A DNA stretch of 64,000 nt from Portunus trituberculatus (GCF_017591435.1 NC_059295.1:41707782-41771781); one strand, 5' to 3'; positions 12,391 to 23,559 are shown, counted from the first letter of the stretch. Numbers and translations are program-made. The notes: a model not told the origin generated them from the sequence alone.

Positions 12391-12392
<2 letters not shown>
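11865..12392. mobile_element. Inverted-repeat (foldback/MITE-like) element
   Basis: The outer ends are inverted copies: GGATCTTTCCGGTTATACGA at 11865 and its complement TCGTATAACCGGAAAGATCC at the right end, 12373-12392. The arms extend about 150 bp with small differences and include AATGTATTT, CCGAAAATGAC and GTTATTCAACTTTAAAG. The centre holds a telomere-like CCTAA tract and a second direct copy of the AATAGGTAAAAAGTTATTC block. There is no coding capacity. Simple TA repeats flank both ends, consistent with insertion into a (TA)n tract, although the target duplication cannot be delimited inside a repeat. The superfamily is unknown. Confidence 0.8.
12131..12197. repeat. Interstitial (CCTAA)n = (TTAGG)n telomere-like tract
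   Basis: About 13 pentamer units CCTAA with three variant units (TCTAA, CGTAA, CTTAA). On the minus strand this is TTAGG, the canonical arthropod telomere repeat. It sits inside the inverted-repeat element. Confidence 0.92.
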
Positions 12393-12471
<79 letters not shown>

Positions 12472-12497
12472 CTACACACACACACACACACACACAC
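12393..12497. repeat. (AT)n then (CA)n microsatellites
   Basis: About 76 bp (AT)n, a short GGCTA spacer, and (CA)n at 12474-12497. LINE alpha-3 begins right after the CA tract. Confidence 0.95.
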
Positions 12498-12681
12498 TCG
12501 AGAGACACGGTTGGGAGCGGACGCACTGGCGCAGTTCCGACGATCAGCTGATCTTCACTACACCTGTTGTATAGTATTTACAGTGGCCTGGGCAGGTAGT
12601 GTGGACTCATTTTTTTTTTTTTTTCCATGAAATCAATTAGTAAGGAATAATGAGTGAAAGATATTCCATCCAAATGCAGAC

Positions 12682-13675
12682 ATGAAAATAGAGAAGGGGC
12701 TGATGATGACTATGTCGGTGAGGGAGAACGCGTATTCGAAGGGTTCGATACGACGACAACTTCACTACTTAAGAGTGTCAAATATTGAATGTAAACTAGA
12801 TAAACTGATAAAGGAGAATATGGAAATGAAAGAGAATAAAGAACAGGAAATGGAGTTTATAAGACTGAGAGAAAGGATAAGAAAAGTGGAAGAAAATGAA
12901 GCTAGGCTAAGAGCGGAAAACGAAGAACTAAAAAAGGAAGTAGCTAACTACAAGAAGCAGATGGAAGAAGGACTCGGTAAAGCCGAGAAAGAAAAGGAGA
13001 AGCTGAAAGATCTAGTAAACAAGGAAGAGGAAAGAGTACAGAACGTGATTAAAAAAGAAGTACAAGCATGGAGAGTCCAAGATAAGAAAGATAAGGCCGA
13101 TTTTCAGGAGGTGATTCAAGAACAACTTAAAGAAAAGAAGAAAATATGACAAACAAAATGATAGGAGTCCTCAAGACAAAAGAAAATCTAGTTAGAGAAA
13201 TTGCAGAAAAAAGAAGAGTGTAGTCGTATTTGGAATAAAAGAAAAAATATAAAATATAGACCAAAAAGAGAAAAGAAGAAATGAAATCAGTCAAAGACCT
13301 ACTGAAGAATCTTAATGATGAAGATAGGCAGAACTTGGAAGAGGAAGTAGAAGAAATAAACAGAATGGGACCATATCAAGAAGGAAAACGAGACCAATTA
13401 AAATACTACTAAAATCACAAGCAGCAACAGAAGAAATATTATATAGAACAACAAAACTTAGAGAAACAGAAGGCTGCAAGGATATCTATATAAAGAAAAA
13501 TAGAAATGAGGAAGAAAGGAAGAGATACAATGAACTGGCAGCAGCAGTAAGGGAAAAGAATAATGAAAGGTCAGAAGAGGAGAAGAAGGCATTTTTTTGG
13601 AGAATTCTAGGAGACAGGATAAGGAAATGGTATATAAACGAGAAGGAAGAGAAAAAGTGGAACAAGTTTAACTAA
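12682..13675 (+). pseudogene. ORF1 of LINE alpha-3 (coiled-coil RNA-binding protein)
   Basis: ORF1 proteins of this kind of LINE bind element RNA. The first 155 codons (12682-13149) are open and, from about residue 30, are almost entirely charged heptad-like sequence (for example RLRERIRKVEENEARLRAEN), a long coiled coil. After the TGA at 13147-13149 the homologous protein continues in other frames: ENLVREIAEKRR with a VVFGIKE strand, then RPIKILLKSQAA and IYIKKNRNEEERKRYNELAA. These match the RRM-like and basic C-terminal blocks in ORF1 of alpha-4 and alpha-5. The true start may lie upstream, because alpha-5 ORF1 has about 70 extra N-terminal residues. Confidence 0.78.
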
Positions 13676-13700
13676 AATGATAAAGGCAAAAGACTAAAAT

Positions 13701-16516
13701 GATGTATACGAACATAGACGGGTTTTATCAAGTAAATTAGAATTAAGAGATTACATAAGGAAAGAAAATCCAGATATTGTATGCCTGGCTGAAACAAAAC
13801 TAAATGAGGCAATCAAAATAGATTTGGATAATAGGTATAATGTATGGAGAAGAGACAGAGTGGGTAAAGGAGGAGGAGGAGTCATGATAATGTTAAGGAA
13901 GGAGATAGTGATAAACCAAGTGGAATGTGGGAAGGAAAAGCAGAAGTATTGTATATTAAGATGCATATTAATAAAAAGAGTTAACAATCATTGTAACATA
14001 TGTGCCACCAAAACAAATTCATGGACCAATCAAGAATATAAAGACATGATAGATGACACAATAAGGAGTCTAATGAGAATCGTTAAAGAAAGGAGAAAAG
14101 TGATATTAGTAGGAGATTTCAACTGTAAAGAAGTGGACTGGGAAAATTATGAAAGTGGTATGGGGGAAGAAGCCTGGGGAGAAAGATTCTTGAACCTAAT
14201 GATAGACAATATGATGGACCAGAGAGTAAAGGAATGCACAAGATTCAGAGGAAACGACGAGCCTTATCCGCCCGTGTATGAGATTGGAGATTGGACCTAG
14301 TTTTTACAAGGGTATACAAATGAATGATGATATAAGATATAAGTGCCCATTGGGAAAGAGTGACCATGCAATATTAGAAATAGATATAGAAGAAGGAAAG
14401 GAAGATAGAGACGATTCATACAAAGGAGACCGATTAAATTACAGAAAGGCTGATATTGAGAATCTCAAGAACTATTTTAAAACGTAGACTGGGAGGAGAT
14501 GGAAAACTCAGAGACAATGCAAGACAAATATAACTTATTTTTGGAAATATACAAAACAGGAGTCAGGAATATGTCCCAAAATATAGACCAAAAGAAGAAG
14601 GAAAGAAAGATTGGTTTAATGCAAGGTGTGCTAGGGCAAAGGAGAAAAGAGATGGAGCATGGAAAAGGTGGAGGAGAAATAGAATCCAACAAACAAGGAA
14701 AACTTCAAGGCAGCGAGAAATGAATATGTTAAGGTGAGGAAGGAAGAGGAAAAGAACTTGAAAAGATATTGTCGAAAAATGTAAGGAGCAACCAAAATTG
14801 TTCTATAGATTCATAAATGGAAAAATTAGGCAAAAGAAACAATAGAAAGGTTAAAAGGAGAGAACGGGATGGTGGAAGACCCAAAAGTATGGCAGAACTA
14901 TTAAATAAAAATTCCAGGAGGTCTTTACTAAAGAATCCAAATTTGAGAGGCCACAGGGTAATAGAGAGACAATCTATATGAAAGAGATTAAAGTAACCAA
15001 GCTTGAAATAAAAGAGTTAATGAAGGAACTGGATGAAGAGAAGGCAATGGGACCGGATGAAGTCTCAGGCAGAATACTGAAAGAATGTAGGGAAGAACTA
15101 GCAAGTCCTATATACAACATCATAAAATGCTCAATAGAAAATGGAACAGTGCCAGTAGAATGGAAAAGAGCTGAGGTGGTTCCCATATATAAGAGCGGAA
15201 GGAAAGAAGAACCTTTAAATTACAGACCGGTATCACTAACTAGTGTAATATGCAAGATGTGTGAAAGAATAATAAAGAAACAATGGATCGAGTTCCTTGA
15301 AGACAACAAATTAATATCAAATAGCCAATTTGGTTTTAGAAAAGGACGGTCTTGTGTAACTAATTTATTGAGTTTCTATTCTAGAATAGTTGATAGAGTA
15401 CAAGAGAGAGAGGATGGGTTGACTGCATCTATTTGGATTTAAAAAGGCGTTTGACAAAGTGCCACATGCAAGATTACTGTGGAAGTTAGAGGAGAAGGGT
15501 GGCTTAAAAGGAAGCACATTGAGATGGATAGAAAATTATTTGAGGGGGAGAGAAATAAGGACGGTAGTTAAAGATATGAAGTCCAAGTGGAGAGCAGTAG
15601 AAAGCGGAGTGCCACAGGGGTCAGTATTGGCACCAATACTTTTCCTCATTTATATTAACGACATGCCAGAAGGAGTGAACAGCTACATAAATTTGTTTGC
15701 GGATGATACGAAACTGTGCAGAGTTATAAAGCAAAAGGAGGATTGTGAAATACTGCAAGAAGACCTAAATAAGATCTGGGAATGGAGTAAGAAGTGGAAA
15801 TGGAATTCAATGTGAACAAAAGCCATGTCATGGAAATGGGAAAGAGTGAAAGACGACCTGTGGGAATCTATAAGATGGGAGATGGAGTAGAACTGGAGAA
15901 AGTCAAAAAGGAAAAGGACTTAGGAGTGACGATGGAAGAAAACAATCAACCAGTAAGCCATATTGATAGAATTTTTAGAGAAACATATAATTTGCTAAGG
16001 AATATTGGAGTAGCATTTCACTACATGGACAAAGAAATGATGAAGAAATTGATAAATACTATAATAAGACCCAGATTGGAATATGCAGGAGTAGTGTGGA
16101 CCCCTCATAAAAAGAAACACATAAGAAAATTGGAGAGGCTACAAAAAATGGCTACAAGAATGGTCCCAGAACTTGAAGGGATGACATATGAGGAGAGACT
16201 AAAGGCTATGGATCTACCAACCTTGGAACAAAGAAGGAGAGAGGAGACCTGATACAAGTCTATAAATTGATCAACGGAATGGACCAAGTGGATAATGAGA
16301 AACTGATCCTGAGAGAAGAATATGACACCAAAGCACAAGATCGCATAGTAAAAAGCTGAGAAAGGAAGATGTCTGAGAGATATAAAAATATAGTTTCCAG
16401 AGATGTATTGAGATGTGGAACAGTTTAGATGAAGAAGTAGTGTCTGCAACGAGTGTGCACACTTTTAAAGTAAGATTGGATAAGTGTAGATATGGAGACG
16501 GGGCCACACGAGCATA
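13701..16516 (+). pseudogene. ORF2 of LINE alpha-3 (endonuclease-reverse transcriptase)
   Basis: Starts MMYTNIDGF, the endonuclease start seen in other copies. Endonuclease blocks are VGDFNCKEVDWENY (near 14110), DLVFTR after a small disruption at 14260-14310, and GKSDHAILE (near 14355). Reverse transcriptase blocks are MGPDEVSGRILKE, NYRPVSLTSV, FGFRKGRSCVTNL, KKAFDKVPH, SGVPQGSVLAPILF, FADDTKLC (intact FADD near 15695) and the CR1-type C-terminus to 16252 and beyond. The longest open pieces are 13824-14300, 14978-15442, 15459-15815 and 15794-16252. Breaks are single-base indels, so this is a relatively young dead copy. Confidence 0.9.
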
Positions 16517-16566
16517 AAGCCCAGGCCCTGTAAAACTACAACTAGGTAAATACACACACACACACA

Positions 16567-16658
16567 GAAGAGGGACGGATGGGCAGACTGTGTCTAACTC
16601 TGGATTTTAAAAAAGCTTTTAATAAAGTACATCAAAGATTGCTATGGAAAAATAAAAA
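16567..16658 (+). pseudogene. Alpha LINE reverse transcriptase fragment
   Basis: About 90 bp encoding a decayed RDGWADCV...LDFKKAFNKVHQRLLWK motif A region of an alpha-type LINE. It starts at the (CA)n end of alpha-3 and is cut off by the 3' end of minus-strand LINE gamma at about 16659. No continuation was found on the far side of gamma. Confidence 0.7.
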
Positions 16659-19600
16659 TATTTATATATATATTTTTTTTTAACGCAGAGGGAGACCTAC
16701 CAAGGGCAATAAAATATTAGAAAAAGAGGCCTTCTGGAACTGCAGGTTCCTTAAAATATCTAAAAAAAAAATAGCCAAAAGATAGGAACAAATGTCTTGA
16801 AACCTCTCCCTTAAAAGAAGTCAATTCATAGGAAGATGGAAATACAGAAGCAAGGAGGGAGTTCCAGAGTTTACCAGTGAAAGGTATGAATGATTGAGAA
16901 TACAGGTTAACTCTTGCATTAGAGAGTTAGACAGAATAAAGATGAGAGGGAGGAAGAAGAAAGCTTTGTGCAGCAAGGCCGCAGGAGAAGGGGAAGCATG
17001 CAGTTAGCAAGATCAGTAGAGCAGTTAGCATAAAGATAGTGATAAAAGATAGAAAGAGATACAACATTTCAGCGGTGAGAAAGAGGCTGAAGACAGTCGG
17101 TCAGAGGAGGGGAGTTGATGAGATGGAAAGCTTTTCATTCCATCCTATCTAATAAAGCTATATGAGTGAAACACCCCCAAACATGCAGAGAGTACTCCAT
17201 ACAAGAATGGATAAGGCCCTTGTACAGAGATAGCAGTTGGAGGGATGAGAAAAACTGGAGGAGACGCCACAAAATGCCTAATTTCATAGAAGTTGTTTTA
17301 GCAAGAGATGAGATGTGAAATTTCCAGTTAAGATTATGAGTAAAGAACAGACCGAGGATATTCAGTGTGGAAGAGGCAGACAGTTGAGTATCACTGAAGA
17401 AAAGGGGATAATTGTCTGGAAGGCTGTGTCAAGTTGATAGATGGAGGAATTGAGTTTTTGAAGCATTTAAAACTACTAAGTTTTCTCTGCTCCAATCAGA
17501 AATCTTAGAAAAATCAGAAGTGAAGCGTTCTGTCGCATCCCTTCATGATCTGATGACTTCCTGAAGAGTTGATCGTCTCTGAAAGGACGTGGAAAGATGT
17601 AGGATGGTATCATCAGCGTAGGAATGGATAAGGCAAGAAGTTTGGTTACAAAGGTCATTCATGAATAATAAAAAGAGAGTGGGTGATAGGACAGAACCCT
17701 GAGGAACACCACTGTTAATAGACTTAGGAGAAGAATAGTGGCCATGTATCACGGCTGTAATAGAACGGTTGGAAAGGAAACTTAAGATAAAGTTGCAGAG
17801 AGAAGGATAGAAACTGTAGGAGGGCAGTTTTGAAATCAAAGCTTTGTGCCAGACTCTATCAAAAGCTTTTGATATGTCTAACACAACAAAAAAAGTTTCA
17901 CCAAAATCTTTAAAAGAGGATGAGCAAGACTCAGTAAGGAACGCTGGAAGATCATGAGTAGAGTGACCTTGATGGAAGCCATACTGGCGATCAGATAGAA
18001 GACTGTGAAGTGACAGATGTTTGAGAATCTTCCTATTAAGGATAGATTAAAAGACTTAAGACAAGCAAGAGATTAGAGCTGTAGGACAGTAGTTTGAGGG
18101 ATAAGAATGGTCACCCTTTTTAGAAACAGGCTGAATGTAGGCAAACTTCTAGCAAGAAAGAAAGGTAGAAGTCGATAGACATAGTTGAAAGAGTGGCCAG
18201 GCAAGGTGCAAGCACATAAGTACAGTTTTTGAGAACAATAGGAGGGATTCCATCAAGTCCATAAGCCTTCTGAGGATTTAGGCCAGAGAGGGCATGGAAA
18301 ACATCATTACGATGAACTTTGATTAATGGCATGAAATAGTCATAGGGAGGAGAGGGAGGGACAATCCCAGAATCATCCAAGGTGGAGGTTTTAGCAAAGG
18401 TTTAAGAGAAGAGTTCAGCTTTAGAGACAGATTAGATGGCAGTGATTCCATCAGGATGAAATAGAGAAGGGAAACATCTTGGAGATGTTTTTGGCCAGAT
18501 GCCAGAAGTCATGAGGGGAGTTAGAGTTTGAAAGATTTTGACATTTTCTATTTATGAAGGAGTGCTTGGCAAGTTGAAGAACAGACTTAACATGATTCCA
18601 GGCATAAATATAAAGTACATGAGATCCAGGAAATGGAAGGCTCAAGTACCTTTTGTGGGAAGGCTCAAGTACCTTTTGTCCTTTTGTGGGCAACCTCTCT
18701 ATCATGTATAGCACGAAAACAGGTTGTGTTAAACCAAGGTTTAGAAGGTTTAGATTGAGAAAAAGAATGAGGAATGTACGCCTCCATGCCAGACACTATC
18801 ACCTCTGTCATGTGTTCAGCACACAGAGATGGGTCTCTGACATGGAAGCAGTAATCATTCCAGGGAAAATCAGCATAATATTTCCTTAGGTTCCCCCCAT
18901 CTGGCAGAGATGAAATGTCAGAGGTATCTCTGCTTTGGGGGATCTTGAGGAGGAATAGCAGAAATAGGTCAAGATACAGATACAGAAATGAGATTGTGTT
19001 TGGAGGAGCCCAACGGAGAAGATAGGATAGCAGCATAAGCTGAAGGATTAGAGGTAAAGAAAAGATCAAGAATGTTGAGTGTCTCTCCAAGACGGTCAGG
19101 AATACGAGTAGGATGTTGCATCATTTGTTCTAGGTCATGGAGGATAGCAAAGTTGTAGGCTAGTTCACCAGGATGGTCAGTGAAGAGAGAGGAAACCCAA
19201 AGCTGGTGGTGAACATTGAAATATCCAAGGATGGGCTCCACTTTGGAAGTTAAATAGTCAAAGAATTTATTATAGTCAGAGGAATTAGGGGAGAGATAGA
19301 CAGCACAGATGAATTTAGTCAGAGAGTGACTATTGAGCTGAAGCCAAATGGTGGAAAACTCAAAAGATTTAAGAACATGGGCAAGAGAGTAAGTTAAGTC
19401 ATTGCATACATAGACGCAACATCCAGCTTTGGAACGAAAATGAGAATAAAGAAAGTAGGAAGGAACAGAGAGGGGGTTACTGTCAGTAGCCTCAAACAAC
19501 TGTGTTTTGGTGAGGAAAAGAAATTGAGGTTTAGTAGACGAGAGGTGGTGTTCTACAGATTGAAAATTAGATCAAAGACCATGAATGTTGCAGAAGTTAG

Positions 19601-19745
19601 TGAAGAAAAAGTTGAGGGAGGTGTCAAGACATTTTGGGTCGCAAACATTGAGAGCAGTCCAACCTGGGGACATTTCTGGTCCCCTTCCTAGAAGAGGACT
19701 TCTAGGCTGAATTTGGAGTCACCATTTTTTTTTTTTTTTTTTTTC
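16659..19745 (-). mobile_element. LINE gamma, jockey/CR1-group non-LTR retrotransposon
   Basis: Minus-strand LINE unrelated in detail to alpha. Its 3' end (low coordinates) finishes in an A-rich and TA-rich tail next to CTCCCTCTGCGTTAAAA. The 5' limit is set at an A18 run (T-run at 19726-19745 on the plus strand). Endonuclease and reverse transcriptase are present in order, so the copy holds nearly all of ORF2 but no recognisable ORF1. Confidence 0.85.
16830..19600 (-). pseudogene. ORF2 of LINE gamma (endonuclease-reverse transcriptase)
   Basis: Reading on the minus strand: NIHGLRSNFQSVEHHL (endonuclease start, near 19590), FICAVYLSPNSSDYNKFF, a disrupted GDFNVHHQLW block, LNILDLFFTSNPSAY, GSSKHNLISV (SDH changed to SKH), then a linker PWFNTTCFRAIHDRE. 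The reverse transcriptase has QKAYGLDGIPPIVLKNC, LDISKAFDRVWHKALIS, NSGVPQGSVLSPTLF and HSYADDTILH (intact YADD, near 17620). Several stops and frameshifts break it; the longest open piece is 176 codons (18969-19499). Downstream C-terminal sequence to about 16830 is degenerate. Confidence 0.85.
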
Positions 19746-20269
19746 GTGTATTACAACAGGGAAAAACACACCTGTCAAAAATGCTAAAAATATTTTTCCT
19801 TTATAAAAACATATTTCTTTGTGTTATTCTGAGTACATTGATGTAGTTGTTAACACGTTATGACCTCTGAGAGCAAAGTCATTGCATATAAAAAAAAATT
19901 CATGGCAGGACCTGCTGCTAAGAAATGCCACTCCAAGCTGCACTGGACACCAGGATGAGTTGGTGGACGGCGAGCGTTATCAGATGGAAGGCTTTGTTTT
20001 GGGGGATGCTGTAAGTCCTTCTGAGAACGTTTGTGAAATAGGAGCAATTCTAGAAGCTTTTTGAAGCCATTTGCAAAGGTAAATTACTCAGTAATTGGAA
20101 TTAATATCTTCTCAGTCTTCTGATTCTTGTCAGTTATTTTAAATTCTTACTTCTTACTCCTTTAGCGACCATTTGGTCTTGTGCATTTTCATTATTAATT
20201 ATTTTGACGATATTTTGGCAATCAAAAATATTTTTAAAATCATTAAAATTGTAAAACAGGCACAAAATA
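19746..20269. other. Unassigned DNA with a weak candidate exon at 19907-20079
   Basis: Mostly AT-rich. A GC-richer block 19907-20079 is open in one plus-strand frame (…ELVDGERYQMEGFVLGDA…ENVCEIGAILEAF then TGA). It is preceded by ATTCATGGCAG (acceptor-like) and followed by CAAAG|GTAAAT (donor-like). The protein pattern vaguely resembles the start of a BAH domain (DG.RY…GD.V…C.IG.I.E), but the in-frame stop before the donor and the short length make this weak. Nothing else was recognised. Confidence 0.25.
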
Positions 20270-20520
20270 CAGTCAACCCTCGGCTATCGCGACTTTGGCT
20301 ATCGCGTTTTATTGCTATCGCGCACCCATGAAAAGCTGCTAAAATTTCATTATCGCGACCTCAGATGCCTGCTATAGCGCGCCCAGCCATGACGTCGTGG
20401 AATATCTGAGCGCTCATTGGCAAAAACCACCTTCCCGCCAAGATCAATTCGGCTATCGCGTTTTCGGCTATGGCGTGGCTATTTCGGCCCCAATTGGGCG
20501 CGATAGCCGAGGGTTAAGTG
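20270..20520. mobile_element. Tigger/pogo-type MITE, 251 bp, TA target duplication
   Basis: Starts CAGTCAACCCTCGGCTATCG and ends with the near complement CGATAGCCGAGGGTTAAGTG. TA lies at 20268-20269 and again at 20521-20522. Internal TATCGCG motifs occur repeatedly in both orientations. There is no coding sequence. Such short elements are moved by a full Tigger-type transposase elsewhere in the genome. Confidence 0.85.
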
Positions 20521-20522
20521 TA

Positions 20523-20956
20523 TTAGCAAAAGAAATTCATTTTGTTGTGTATGTTTCTCTTTAATTAAATCTGACATCTTTTGATATTGATTCATTAGAC
20601 ATTAGTAGCCAATTCAGAAAAATGAGCTTTCACCTAATCTTTTCAATTAAATAGAAAAAAGTTTAGTTTATTCTAAATTTCTAGTGTATTGCTATGATCT
20701 TAAATAATTAATATGCAACAAATTATACACAATGCACATGATTACAAAACAGAATCATTAATTTCTTAGTTATGAAATTTTTACATCCTTAGGTTAACAC
20801 AAGTAACTCAAAAATTAAACTTGCATTAAAATTAATATACATATATAATTCGAGCTTCCACCTATTCCAGTATGATATCTTGGTAAAGGCTAGCACTACC
20901 ACTGTTAATTATAAATCAAATAAGAATATGCTATTATTTACAATAATGCAAAATGC

Positions 20957-20960
<4 letters not shown>
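20523..20960. other. Unassigned AT-rich DNA
   Basis: No gene or repeat recognised; strongly AT-rich. Confidence 0.5.

Positions 20961-21037
<77 letters not shown>
20961..21037. repeat. (AT)n microsatellite
   Basis: About 77 bp of pure (TA)n. Confidence 0.96.
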
Positions 21038-21039
<2 letters not shown>

Positions 21040-21099
21040 AAATAATTTTGTTGGATTCTCAATATCTGAAGTTTGACATTCTTAGATTATAGTTCAAAA

Positions 21100-21186
21100 T
21101 CATAAGCTTTTCACCTGTGTGAACTTTGTGTGGGTGGAGGAGCAGCGTCTGACTGAGACAGTGAGAATGTGTGGTGACTCATGACC
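21100..21186 (-). other. Possible C2H2 zinc-finger remnant
   Basis: On the minus strand one frame reads SQTLLLHPHKVHTGEKLM, close to the second half of a C2H2 zinc finger with its HTGEK linker. The preceding CxxC pair and the next finger are not recognisable. The histidine spacing is one residue too long. A CAG|GTGAAA donor-like site overlaps the linker. It may be a decayed exon, a transposon-captured piece or chance. Confidence 0.25.
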
Positions 21187-21374
21187 AACCGTGTGACAGG
21201 ATGCCGGAGTTCAGCCTATACGCGTTTCATACACGTCCAGTTTAGAGGTTGTGGCTTATTACCACAGAAAACCGTATTCTATGACATACGGGAAACACCA
21301 CGGAAACTTAATACACCATATTATATTAATTTGGTATCATCAATATCTTATATTGAATATATCACTAAGTAGTA

Positions 21375-21496
21375 AATTCCTTTTAGGTATCGGAAGTATC
21401 GGCATAAAATAAGCCGATACCGATACCGATACCCAAAAAATGGGCAGATACCGCTGATTCCGATACTGATACCAATGCATCGGTACATCTCTATTA
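21375..21496. mobile_element. hAT-like transposon terminus with rhythmic repeats
   Basis: In reverse complement the block starts AATAGAGATGTACCGATGCA and continues with many TATCGG / ATCGGTATC repeats, the look of hAT subterminal transposase-binding repeats. The partner end was not found and no transposase frame was recognised in the neighbouring 300 bp (21497-21739), which otherwise holds nothing identified. Confidence 0.5.
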
Positions 21497-21739
21497 AAAA
21501 TAACACCACACAATATGAACCTTCATTAGCTGCATTGGTCCCAAACTTAATTTTGCCACTTTTACATTTCATCTTTACAGTTTGTTCAACCAAACACCCT
21601 TGTGGCTATTCCACCCTGACCTGCATTTGTACAACTGAAAGGAAAGTTGCCTTTAAATATGTTGTATCCAATATGTAAACCGTGAATACAAATTACCCGC
21701 CTAAAAAGTAATTCCATCATTGCATCCAGAAAACATGAA

Positions 21740-23065
21740 TAAGATCTTATGTATGCATTAACCCAAAGTATCCAACAAATTCAGGACTATTCTAGTACTG
21801 CATCTTGAAACGGATCTATTGCCCCAATGTGCTTATCATAAAATCTTGCAAAAGTACTCTCCCTTCTCCAGCCGGCTCTTGCCGTAATACAGGAAAACGG
21901 AACTGCCATGGCCTTGGCCTTAGACACCGCATCTGTATGAACGCTGCCAGCAGTGAATTTAGTTGTGTCCACCCCAGACTTATCTAGCATTGTCTTGATC
22001 CATCGAGCAATGGTGTCCCGAGTAACCCCTTTGTGTGGTTTGATAAAGCTGATTAATAAACTATCATGTTCCTGGACAGTACCCTGTCTAAGGGCCTCTG
22101 TCCTCTCAAGGTACTTATGTAGTTATACAGACACACAAACTAGCATCTTTGGGGTAAGCCTGAAATTTAATCATACGCACATTAAACTGTGGCCTGCATT
22201 GCTTGATGTTTCCACTTAGTGGAACTTAAATGAAGTCTTGCTCAGTACATAAACCCCTGACACTCAATAAATGCAAGGTCTGTACCCTTGCAGCCTGGGT
22301 CAGCACCATCAACATAAACAATTTTAGTGCCAATGCTTTAAGGGACGATGTGTGCAACGGATATCAGGACCGCAATTGTACCTGGGTAGGGATGGTCTCA
22401 GGTTAAATACCCCTTTCATAAATCTGATGTATAAGGGATGGTTACCAGCCCTGCAGCCATCCACTACAATGCCTGGGGAAGAGAGCACTTCTTGCTGTGT
22501 TAGCCGAGTCATACCTGACATTTCTGTGAAAAGTATCAGACAAGAAATTAATTATGTTGGTGAGAGTGGGATTAAGGGGATTAATGTTCCATCTACCACA
22601 AAATTGCAACCATCTCCTAAAATGTGGGTGGTACTGCTTTCGTGAACATTTTGTCCATGAGGTCATGAAGATATTCATATATCTGCAGATATTCCTTGTG
22701 CTCGAAATTGTTCCCTGACAGCAGGCATACCATCAGTCTGGTGTGAAGCATGACTGGGTGCTCCTCCACAGAGGACGGATGGGTGAGAACCTGTCTGCTC
22801 ATCGCAAAAAAGCATGGGTGATCGACGAGCATCCTGAGCAAGGTCCCCATCCACAGCTGTGACAACCAGAGGGGAATAACCATCCATCCCCTTGCCTCTT
22901 TTGCTCTCATCTTCTGTAGACATCCAGTGATTAATGAAAGTTGGGGAAATATGGGAGAAAGATATAAGATAGTTCAAACCTTGCCCAGTTTAGTGAGAAT
23001 GCATCGAAATATTCTGCCTCTGGATCTGGTTTCCAGGAGCAAAACGAGGATATTTGCTTATTAAG
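21740..23065 (-). mobile_element. DIRS E, fragment of a DIRS1-like element (3' coding half)
   Basis: The minus strand encodes, in order, a CSWKPDPEAEYFDAF-like segment (near 23030), KEARGWMVIPLWLSQLWMG (methyltransferase-like region of DIRS elements) and tyrosine recombinase sequence. The upstream gag, reverse transcriptase and RNase H and the inverted terminal repeats are missing. It is closest to DIRS B. The 5' limit at about 23065 is an abrupt loss of similarity. Confidence 0.8.
21786..22680 (-). pseudogene. Tyrosine recombinase of DIRS E, broken
   Basis: The recombinase would join circular cDNA to the chromosome. Fragments seen are QYHPHFRRWLQFCGRWNINP (core-binding region), GIVVDGCRAGNHPLYIRFMKGVFNLRP, and the end region TAGSVHTDAVSKAKAM…ARAGW…TFARFYDKH. 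The position of the catalytic second Arg (GSVR in other copies) is His here, so the copy is inactive. Several stops and frameshifts separate the pieces. Confidence 0.8.
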
Positions 23066-23262
23066 GGGATACCACACAGATAATTGACGAAAATCACTCC
23101 ATTTTGACATTTTTCATTTTTTGTGCTAAAATATTTCCTTTGCCATAGAACTACAACGTGGTAAGTGTGAAACACATATCTGAGCCATATAACCCATTCC
23201 CTGCCCCCAAAAAGCTATCCCTCTCGCGCCCCATCCCAGCCGCTGCATATAATAGGCCAGCT

Positions 23263-23265
<3 letters not shown>

Positions 23266-23306
<41 letters not shown>
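23266..23306. repeat. (CA)n microsatellite
   Basis: About 41 bp of (CA)n followed by a short CA-rich stretch and a V2 SINE 3' half. Confidence 0.95.
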
Positions 23307-23313
<7 letters not shown>

Positions 23314-23324
23314 TTCACACACAC

Positions 23325-23458
23325 TGTGGCCTCGCTTTCCCGGTGTGTGTGTTGATGTGTCTCAGTCCTACCCGAAGATCGGTCTATGAGCTCTAAGCTT
23401 GCTCCATAATAGGGAAGACTGGCTGGGTGACCAGCAGGAGACCAAGGTGGAGGTGAAT
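23325..23458 (+). mobile_element. V2 SINE, 3' half only
   Basis: Begins TGTGGCCTCGCTTTCCCGG, without the tRNA-like head, and continues with CCGAAGATCGGTC, GGGAAGACTGGCTGGGTGACC and GGTGAATTACACAC. A 5'-truncated copy. Confidence 0.85.
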
Positions 23459-23494
23459 TACACACACAATGTCTGCACAGCATACTCATACAGT

Positions 23495-23496
<2 letters not shown>

Positions 23497-23546
<50 letters not shown>
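23497..23546. repeat. (GT)n microsatellite at 3' end of LINE alpha-4
   Basis: About 50 bp; on the minus strand this is the (CA)n tail of LINE alpha-4. Confidence 0.95.
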
Positions 23547-23548
<2 letters not shown>

Positions 23549-23559
23549 TTACCTAATTG

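Larger units (their letters stand above)
12498..16551 (+). mobile_element. CR1-like LINE alpha-3, near full length
   Basis: The most complete plus-strand alpha copy, about 4.05 kb. The 5' leader is 12498-12681 with GAGCGGACGC at 12515-12524. ORF1 is at 12682-13675, ORF2 at 13701-16516, then a short 3' end with ACAACTAGGTAAATACACAC. (CA)n lies immediately at both ends (12474-12497 and 16552-16566). It lacks poly(A). Both ORFs are broken by a moderate number of indels. Confidence 0.9.
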
